Positions 56,701-64,000 of a stretch of 64,000 nt of DNA are shown here, in pieces. Under the pieces are notes generated by a model. That model was not told the DNA's origin. It saw only the letters and a program-made list of their open reading frames with translations, and did not search any database. The stretch covers positions 17,002,115-17,066,114 of the forward strand of contig NC_080053.1 in assembly GCF_026212465.1 (NCBI RefSeq), read 5' to 3'. The position numbers and the translations under genes were made by a program. The number at the start of each line of letters is the position of its first letter. The first letter of the stretch is position 1. The stretch is from Amaranthus tricolor. Lineage: Eukaryota > Streptophyta > Magnoliopsida > Caryophyllales > Amaranthaceae.

Positions 56701-59022
56701 TCTATCTCAATTCTCACCTACAATTTCATTCTCTCTTTTAATCTCATTCACTCATTACTTGATTCACTGCTGGAAATCAGGATATTACAAGAAGAAAAAG
56801 AAATTAAGAGAATGGAAGTTGTTTGTTTTATCAAGTACTGATTGAGTAATACATACCCCTTCTTTCGAGAGGAAGGTGCTCTCCCAAGGATGCTACGTGT
56901 TTAATATGAAATTGCTTGCTTTTCCCCCTTCCCTCATGCTCCATTATATAATCAGATTCTTAACAAACTTCTTAAGTGTATTCCTAACAAGTCCTCCCAG
57001 CTAACAAACTCATAACAACTTTTCTTCTTGATTTACTAAATTACCCTCTACCCCCAAAACTGAAATTATTTCTTAGCTTAGCAATAATTTGGCAGTTTTA
57101 ACCTTCTTCTAGTAGTTTCTTCTTGGGCCTTCTCGCATAAGTGAAACGAATATTGGGCTGGTTTCTTGCATTCACTTGTTATTGGTCTTATTTACCAACT
57201 ACAAAGTTATATTTGCACCTCTTGAAAGAGGTGCAAATTAAATGGGATGGAGGGAGTAGAATGCAAATAATAAATGTCATTCTACATATCTATATCCAAA
57301 AGTCGCTAAAGTGGACTTTGCAGAATGCCTTCAAGTTATCATTTAAGATTAGTGCATAAGACATTGTTGATGCAATGGGATGTTGATGATCCGCTTGGGA
57401 TTTTGAATAAAATGTATATTTTGGAATAGACGACTAAGACGAGATTATTTGAACCATCTGAAGCATACAATCTGGATGCTTTGGTGCCGACTCCAGTTAT
57501 ATACGGTATAATTGGTAGTAGCTCTATGTTCAGTGCTTTTCTGTATTTCTAAGATAATGATGCATTGTGAGTGCTGATGGACCATGAAATGTATATTTTG
57601 GAATAGAAGAGATTATTTGAACCATCTGAAGCATACTTTATGGATGTGTTGGTGCTGGCTCCAGTTATATTCGATATAAATGGTGGAAGCTATTTGTGTA
57701 GTGCTTTACTATATTTCTGAGACAATGATGCTTTCTGAGTGCTGATGGACCATCCCTACTAAATATATTTATAAGGATATATTTGAAGCTGTGTAGTTAT
57801 TGTGTGTGACTCGAACAAGATTTTAGATATATTTGATCTAGATGCCCCCTTCTCAGTTTGAAGATAGGGCTTTGGTTTTGCAATTTGGTGGCTGTGGTCC
57901 ATGGCGATGAGAAACAAATTAATGGTTGGAAGAGACGGACTTAGTGGGTACATTTTGGCAAGGCAGTGAGATGCATTTTAAAAAAGTTAACCTCGAAATA
58001 TCAACATAAACACTTAAGGTTTAGGCTTGTTCTCTTCAACGAATTAATACTTAATTATAATCTAGTTCAGCGCCATTCAGTTTTTATGGTCTTACATTTC
58101 CGCTTCATTTTAATATTGCTCAACAGCAATTGTTTAGTTCACACTTTTCGAAGAGATTAGACCTTAGGATTTTTTTTCTAACGTGTTTGTACTGAAGTGA
58201 ATGTAATTTGATGACTTGTTACAACTAAAGTAAACCTTTTTATTGACAAAAATTTAGAGTGAAGACAACACGTATTAGAATTGAGCTGAACATATTAAAA
58301 GTGAACTGAATTAAAACGGAACTTATTGCAACTTGTTTAAACTACATATAACTGAAAATAAGCTGGAGAGAACACGTCCTTGGTCAAATATGGGCACAGA
58401 AAGTAAGTCTGATGATCGATAATTGTTGGTTGATTTTGTTTGGTTTTATGATCAAGCCCATTATAATTTAATTGGATGTCTCTATGTGGTTTTCTCCATT
58501 AAACCTAATTGAATGTCTCTGCCCCTTTTGTCAAATATGGGCACCAAAATAACTTATTATAACTTATTTGATACATTTTTGAATCTTGATAATAGGGAAA
58601 TTTGGGATTATGTTATTGGAATGCATGAGAAACTCTCTCCTGTTTGATATGTTTCTTTCATATGTGAATCTGTTCTGTTCACATTGACAACCCTGTGAAC
58701 TGGTTATGGATGATGTACAAATATTGGTTGTTGCAATCATATTATGTTATGCTAGAGTCCAAGTTGAACGCTGTTTTCAGTCCTAAATCCGTTGTTTGAT
58801 TCGATCTTGATTCACGGTTGTTTCATGATAATTATTATACAAGAATCAACCCTTTTTCAGGATATTCTCTTGTTTTCTTAATTTCTTTGTTTATCAAAAG
58901 TTTCATTGAGAAATACTATAATTTTTTGAGCAGATGCTAAAAAGCAGTTCCAACAATTTGCCACTCAGACGCTAGCATCTCAAGTTTCATCCACTATTCA
59001 GTCAGCCTTCGGTGTTGTGTGA
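53761..59022 (+). CDS. ECH: ECHIDNA, TVP23-family trans-Golgi membrane protein, six exons
   Basis: Exons 53,761-53,775; 55,102-55,158; 55,255-55,458; 55,587-55,646; 56,329-56,455; 58,934-59,022. All borders are GT-AG and the exons sum to 183 codons plus TGA, close to the 186 of Arabidopsis ECHIDNA. Start MDPIQ, then ENYANPRTCFFHVLFK. Two hydrophobic segments follow (AAALAFYILSALF; IIFVITVLLAALDFWVV), then the family signature NVSGRILVGLRWWNEIND and ESVWKFESLDQE. KKDSWLFWW, two more membrane segments and a soluble tail (KKQFQQFATQTLAS) complete it. TVP23/ECHIDNA works at the trans-Golgi network with YIP4 proteins in secretion of cell-wall polysaccharides and in cell elongation. No lesion is seen. 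Intron 5 (2.5 kb) is swollen by MITEs and a tandem duplication. Confidence 0.95.
55786..56140. mobile_element. Stowaway-like MITE in ECHIDNA intron 4
   Basis: The left end ta|ctccctctgtttttatttga is characteristic of plant Tc1/mariner Stowaway elements. The right end is a weaker match (gggaacatcaaaaggga). The interior is A/T-rich with no coding. Confidence 0.6.
56603..57256. mobile_element. Stowaway-like element with TA duplication in ECHIDNA intron 5
   Basis: Left ctcccgtgttccatattaat with ttgcac; right gtgcaaattaaatgggatgg then agggag. ta flanks both ends (56,601-56,602; 57,257-57,258). 654 bp, long for a MITE, so it may contain another insertion. Confidence 0.75.
57411..57753. repeat. Tandem duplication (about 175 bp x 2) in ECHIDNA intron 5
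   Basis: aatgtatattttggaatag starts copies at 57,411 and 57,588. Both contain gagattatttgaaccatctg and end with gtgctgatggacc. Divergence is about 15 per cent by eye. Confidence 0.85.
58021..58385. mobile_element. Candidate MITE in ECHIDNA intron 5
   Basis: Ends are imperfect inverted repeats: aggcttgttctcttcaac at left; gctggagagaacacgtcctt at right. The interior holds several aactgaa/gaactgaa steps. No target duplication is confirmed. Confidence 0.5.
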
Positions 59023-59540
59023 TAGAAGAGGGAAGTGGATCTATGTGTGTGATTGATGCATACATATCACATTGTAGAAGATATTAAGCTCACATACTTA
59101 GAGAATATGTTAAGATCAGCAGTTGCTCAACTTTGTCTTGACTGCATTTATTTTTGGTGTCTATTTTCTGTAAAGATGCGGCTCAAACCTCATGAGCTCC
59201 GAATGATTTTGTATAAACAACTAAATAGAGTGTTAAAGATACTATGCATTTTTTTCCATGATCCAAAGTTCGATTTCCCATTCCCCTCCGGCCTTTGCAC
59301 CTTTACCAGATAATTCCTACTTATATTTGGTGGCTAACCTATGGTGTGTAGCTTGCAATTTTGTGGTGCCTGCTTGCACACTATCTTTTCACAAACAAGC
59401 AAACAATATTTGCCAAAATGGTGATTTGCAACTTGGAAGTACTAATTTACAGAAATGAAATAAGTACTAGTATATTTACTATTCTATTTTGTTATAATAT
59501 TACTGCAAATATTATAAAAATAAATGCACAAAAACTTGGA

Positions 59541-59790
59541 GGAGATGGTCTCATTAATGAGACCATCAATTTGGACCAGTCTAATTCGTGCATGTAACAA
59601 AATTTTATTTTTTGAGCATTTATCAATTTTGACCTTAAAGGTATCAATTTTGAAAATTGATACATTTAGGGTCAAAATTGATACCTTTAAGATCATAATT
59701 GAAAAATGTTCAGGAAAAAAAATGCTCAGGTTGTTACACGTGTGAATTGAACCGATCCAAATTGGCAGTCTCATTATGAGACCGTCTTGA
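59541..59790. mobile_element. MITE with GAGAC-type inverted ends
   Basis: Left ggtctcattaatgagaccat then caatttgga; right ccaaattggcagtctcattatgagaccgtc. The arms continue inward (cgtgcatgtaac / gttacacgtgtg) and there is a central palindrome (taccttaaaggta). It lies 0.5 kb after the ECHIDNA stop. Confidence 0.75.
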
Positions 59791-61079
59791 CCAACTAAAA
59801 TAAATAAGTATATGAAGCTGAAAAAATTGTTGGCATTTCTATATATATAATCACCACCATTGTACAAAATGAATATATTTTATATATCATAACTAGAATT
59901 CCATAAGGTTGAAAATTTAAAATTTTAAATATATACGATGAAAGTAAAATACATACACACCATATGGTTTGATTTGAAATTTTGAAATATATAAAATAAA
60001 GGTAAAATATACAAGGTCCTAATATGTAACTAGTCTAGAAACTATTTCGTAACCTGTTCCTTTGGTGTTTAGATGAATTAAAGTTGGAGGATACTCATCC
60101 GCCTTAATCTAGCATGGTAGACTGTAAACGGTATCTATAGGACCAAATGGTGGAGCATAAACATTATTTAGGAGCCTAACCGTAGTAGGTGGTGATAGGA
60201 AAAATATAAAGAAAACCATTGATTTTGGGGGGAGAAATGTATGTGATGGGGAATCACATTGAATATCATGGGTTTTTTAAATGATAAGCTTATGATCTTA
60301 ATTATTTTGGGAAAATTTTACGTAGTAATTATGAGATATTGTGTTTTTCATATGGCAGATAAATTTGTTTTTAAAATGAATGTGATAAACCTGAAGTTTA
60401 CTAAATAAAAACTTTATGATCCTTTTTTACAAAAAAAACATTTGACATGCTCTAATTAAGAAAAGATAATCGAGTCAAGAGACTATCATATTCCCAATTG
60501 CTAAAATATTTTTAAAATCTTTCTCCTCATTTCTCAAATTTAAAGTTAAAGATAAATTATCACAATTTTCATCCCCAAATCATCAAACTAACGTTAATTT
60601 AGCCCTACTTACGCTAATTTGATCAAGGATGCCAAAGTTCAACCCTTCAATTGCAAGGGTACTCATAAATGATTTCGAAGGTTTTGAAAAAATCTCTAGT
60701 CTTTTAGCAACTTATTTTTCGAAGGAATTTTAAAAGTTTTAGCAAGCAATAATTCATACCATTTCATTGTAACTTTCAAATTTGATGATGAACAACAAAA
60801 ATAATTCATTACTAAGAAATTTGGATCAATTTGATAGCAGAAATTAGTGCAAATTTGGAGAAAAATAGAAGAGGTTTATATTTTGGGAAGATAAACTTAA
60901 CTCTTTCCATGAATTTATAGGGATTAATTTTTTTTAGCCCATAAGTGAAAATTAATGGATGACGAGCGTTTTTTTTTTTTTTTAAAAAAAGTTAGAGCTT
61001 TTATTTGAAACTTCATGATTAGGATTAAGTTTAGTATGGACATAGTCTACACTAATATTAGTGTGGATCAATATTTACA
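59791..61079. other. Intergenic spacer after ECHIDNA
   Basis: A/T-rich, with many short frames but no domain, RNA gene or repeat that I recognise. Confidence 0.5.
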
Positions 61080-61400
61080 TTCTCCTTTTCCACTCCACTT
61101 TACTCTTCCGCTCCATTCTACTCCACTTTTATATTCTTATGATTCACTCCACTCCACTCTACTCTACTCTATTCTTATATTCTTATACTCCACTCTACTC
61201 TTAAAAAATTTTAAAAATTAAAAAAGATAAAAATTTTAAAAATTAAAAATTAAAAATTAAAATTTTAAAAACTAAAAATTAAAAAATTAAAAAATTAAAA
61301 AACCTAAAACAAATTTAAAATTTTAAAAATAAAAAAATGAAAATTAAAAAACGAAAATAAAAATAGAAAAAAAATAAAATAAAATTAAAATTAATTTTTT
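61080..61400. repeat. Pyrimidine pentamers followed by an A-rich tract
   Basis: (CTCCA/CTCTA)-type steps at 61,080-61,202 (ccactccactctactctact), then (AAAAATT)-type A-rich sequence to about 61,400. Confidence 0.8.
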
Positions 61401-61611
61401 CAAAAAGTTTTTTTCCAATTATTTTGAAGTATGTAGTAAAAAGTGAAGAGAGTAGGAATAGGAGTGTTAAGAATTGATCCGTACTATTTTAGTGAGCACC
61501 AAGTTCACACAAGAATTTCTCCATAATTAGCTTCTGAACCTGAATTAAAAAAAATGTCTACAACAAGGAAAACTCAACATCTCAGAATAACCATATGAAA
61601 ATTTTCATATT

Positions 61612-61616
<5 letters not shown>

Positions 61617-61693
<77 letters not shown>
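61617..61693. repeat. (TA)n microsatellite, about 38 units
   Basis: Uninterrupted TA dinucleotides. Its left neighbour, ttttcatatttttttaat, is also A/T-only in part. Confidence 0.95.
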
Positions 61694-61696
<3 letters not shown>

Positions 61697-61697
<1 letters not shown>

Positions 61698-62300
61698 AAT
61701 TGTCAACAATATATTATGCAATATATTATATTTTTTAATTTATTCAATATAAGTATAAATAAATAGTCAAATATATTTTAATGGTAGAGATATTGGTTAA
61801 TATCAAATATCATGTCATTTTTCTTTAGCCAATAAATGAGTACTATTTGGCAAACTTTCTTTAATTGTGATTCTTAAAATTTTTCAAGCTTTTTAGTATT
61901 ATGTATAATAATGTATGATGTCAGTAATATATTATGCAGTATATTATATTCTCTACTTTACCCAATTTAACTAAATAAATACTAGTTAAAGATACCTCTA
62001 ATGCTAGAGATAATGTTCAAAATCAAAAGGCTAAATAACGGTGATTTACAAAGTTAACAAATTAACCTTAAGTGGTAGGATCTAATAGGGTTAGAGTTTT
62101 TTGATTTTAATTTATCTTTTTTGGTTTTGTTTATTTTAGTATTATTTTTTTTGTCTTTTTATGATTTTTATAAAATCTAAATACCATATCATTTTTTTTA
62201 ATCCATAGACAAATTTTATTTGACAAACTATCCTTAATTGTAATACTTAAAATTTTACAAACTTTTTAGTACTCCATAATGTATGATTTCATAAATATAA
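61697..62300. repeat. Diverged tandem pair, second unit carrying a 140-bp insertion
   Basis: Unit A (61,697-61,920) and unit B (61,921-62,300) share atatattatgcaRtatattat, gctagagata-like text, ttaattgtRaNNcttaaaat and ataatgtatgat. Unit B has an extra segment, about 62,037-62,180, that resembles 33,175-33,310. Confidence 0.65.
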
Positions 62301-62629
62301 ATAGTTGATTGAGGGATTATAGTGAAATTTGGATTTATTGGGGGCATTATTTTGGAACTGTCGTTTGTGGATTACAATTTACAAATCACATCACGAATCA
62401 CGATACCTCATAATATGCTTTACCGTCTTTCCTTTTCCGTTCGATTTTCCTTTTCTTATTTCAGTCTTAGGCTTCTGAAAATCTCCTGCAGATTGCAAAA
62501 GCAGAATTCATGATCCTTTTTCTCATTCTGATAATTTTATCTTTGCAATCACTGAAGATCGAAGCTTAAACCCCTAAATCAAACCTTGAGCTTCATCTCC
62601 AATCGAAACAAGATCAAAGAAGGAAAAAT

Positions 62630-63416
62630 ATGCTACAATGCATATTCATCTTGTCTGATTCCGGGTTATTTTCTTTTTTTCCACTATCCCTGATTCCCCA
62701 ATTTCTTCTTAAATTTCAATTTTACTTATTTCTTTGCAAAACGGTACAAATTTTCCCAATTGTCAGTTGGGTTTTTAAATTAGCACTGATTTTATCTCAA
62801 AAAGCTAATTTTGTAGGGCTAATATAATCAAATCAATGCTTATTTATCTTGTTTTGATTCCGATTAGTTTTTCTTATTTTCCACAATCTCACTTTCCTTT
62901 TTTTTTTTTCATAAATATATCAATCTTAACTATAAATTGGGTTTTTCTCTAATTGGGAATCGAAATTGGCTTTTTCTAATACTATTAATTTTACATCAAA
63001 AAGCTAATATTATATAGGACTAATATCATCAAAGCTAATGACAAACCCACACTAATGTTTCCCCTCTTATTCTTTCAGGGAGATTATGCTGGAGAAACAG
63101 CTTACTGGGCACCGTGTTGATCGGTCAATATGTGATTGGTTCTGGGATCAAGTCAATGCTCAAGGTGATTCTTCCAAGGTACCTTGTTTTTTTGTTTCTA
63201 TTTTCTATTTTATATTCCCACTTATACTATATTCATTAATTAGTAGTACGTATTTAACATTTTGTGCCAAAAACTTATACTTTTGATTATGTTTGTAATA
63301 AATAGATTCCACCAGTGATTGCTTCTCCAACACATTACATTTTCCATATTCTTCGTGATGGGATCATATTCTTGGCTTGTGCCCAGGTTGAAATGCCTCC
63401 TTTGATGGCAATTGAG
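62630..63416 (+). CDS. AP3M: AP-3 complex subunit mu, first three coding exons
   Basis: Exons 62,630-62,664, 63,079-63,178 and 63,306-63,416 join in phase (45 + 37 codons). They read MLQCIFILSDSG, EIMLEKQLTGHRVDRSICDWFWDQ and PPVIASPTHYIFHILRDG, then ACAQVEMPPLMAIE, the N-terminal longin-like domain of plant AP-3 mu adaptins. The complex sorts cargo from Golgi or endosomes to the vacuole. The next exon should begin FLxRV; I see none before 64,000, so the rest lies to the right. The start is the first ATG giving the conserved MLQCIF. Intron 1 is 414 bp and intron 2 is 127 bp, both GT-AG. Confidence 0.92.
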
Positions 63417-64000
63417 GTGAGATTACTTCATTTTTTGCTGGAATCATCTTTAATGTAATTGTTTGACATAGATGAATGATCTCAGTTCTCATAGTATTGT
63501 AATGGGCCATACTTTCATTTTTCTAGTAACTATCGATTGCGGCTATGGCACAAATAAAAAGTAACAAAAATTTTGAATTGTGTACATGGTATAAATAGGG
63601 TGTAGGCGTGTAGCAAACTAAGTGGTATGGACAAAACAATAGGAAATGCCGCAAATTTAGGGGACGGAGGGATTAGTTGCTTTTAGTAGGAGCATAGTGC
63701 AAAACCAAGGCCTCACTATAGTATTGTGACCGTAACGACGTAACCTAAAGGATGTTGAGTTTACTAACCGAAACCGTACTTTTACACAATGAGTTGGAGC
63801 GAAATAGCACTTACCTTTTACATGGTAAATTTAGTATTTTAGCTGATAATAATTGTGCTATGGTGTTATAAAATATCTCATTGGGTGATGAAAGTACTCT
63901 TCATGTCTTCTGAGCCTTTTGTAGCCAATTACATTGTATACTTTAGTCTTTGCTTGTATTAGAAGAAGAGACTACATTGTTAGTGCCTATTGAGTTAGGG
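63417..64000 (+). other. AP3M intron 3, to window edge
   Basis: Starts gtgaga. It contains a Stowaway-type right end (ggggacggagggattag, about 63,660-63,677) whose left end I could not place. No coding match. Confidence 0.55.

Noticed and set aside
59053..59313. Open frame after the ECHIDNA stop
   Set aside because: Position and lack of a domain fit the 3' untranslated region.

Overview
This is a plant nuclear window from a eudicot. The host genes have plant-type GT-AG introns, and the rest is layered plant transposable elements. Several small repeats, such as the GAGACGGTCTC family and the 72-bp-LTR elements, look like ones I associate with Caryophyllales (spinach, beet, quinoa relatives). 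That placement is a guess, not something the sequence proves.

Positions 1-32,000 are a nested transposon block. A CACTA (En/Spm) element runs from the left edge to about 7,179. It holds the C-terminal half of its TnpD/TNP2-type transposase, a Ptta/En/Spm-type second protein, a 3.8-kb higher-order tandem array, a remnant of a Ulp1-type protease, and 3' subterminal repeats. It is inserted in a Ty1/copia element. Two copia bodies then sit in tandem (7,180-10,398 and 10,441-14,731), followed by a chain of Ty3/gypsy pieces, first forward (14,732-20,655) and then inverted (20,656-27,215). A third copia 5' end (LTR, primer site, half of gag) follows at 27,273-28,606, then a microsatellite mosaic and a decayed LINE (29,490-31,988). 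Every retroelement gene here is broken. The copia reverse transcriptases carry YVND instead of YVDD, and the gypsy copy at 15,911-19,035 lacks reverse transcriptase through a microhomology deletion.

Positions 32,000-64,000 are more gene-like and hold three host genes. CSP41B (chloroplast RNA-binding protein, minus strand, ten exons, 33,369-37,662) and ECHIDNA/TVP23 (trans-Golgi membrane protein, plus strand, six exons, 53,761-59,022) can be read complete. The first three coding exons of the AP-3 adaptor mu subunit (plus strand, from 62,630) run toward the right edge. In Arabidopsis the CSP41B and ECHIDNA orthologues have neighbouring locus numbers (At1g09340, At1g09330), so this looks like conserved microsynteny stretched by transposons.

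Between CSP41B and ECHIDNA lie two Mutator-like elements with intact ends. MULE-1 (39,854-47,513) is flanked by AATAAGTAA and MULE-2 (50,222-53,054) by AATAATTAA, each a perfect 9-bp target duplication. MULE-1 carries a convergent GRF zinc-finger gene and is itself split by a 2.7-kb solo LTR with a perfect 5-bp duplication (AGTTG). A second solo LTR with a perfect duplication (CTTGT) sits in a gypsy LTR at 24,062-25,279. Miniature elements (two tiny LTR elements, a foldback, Stowaway-like and other MITEs) fill the introns and spacers.

I see no CRISPR array, rRNA, confident tRNA or prokaryotic feature. The unusual parts are the exon-bearing tandem array inside the CACTA gene, the large gypsy inverted repeat, the matching MULE target sites, and the inverted microsatellite junctions in copia gag.
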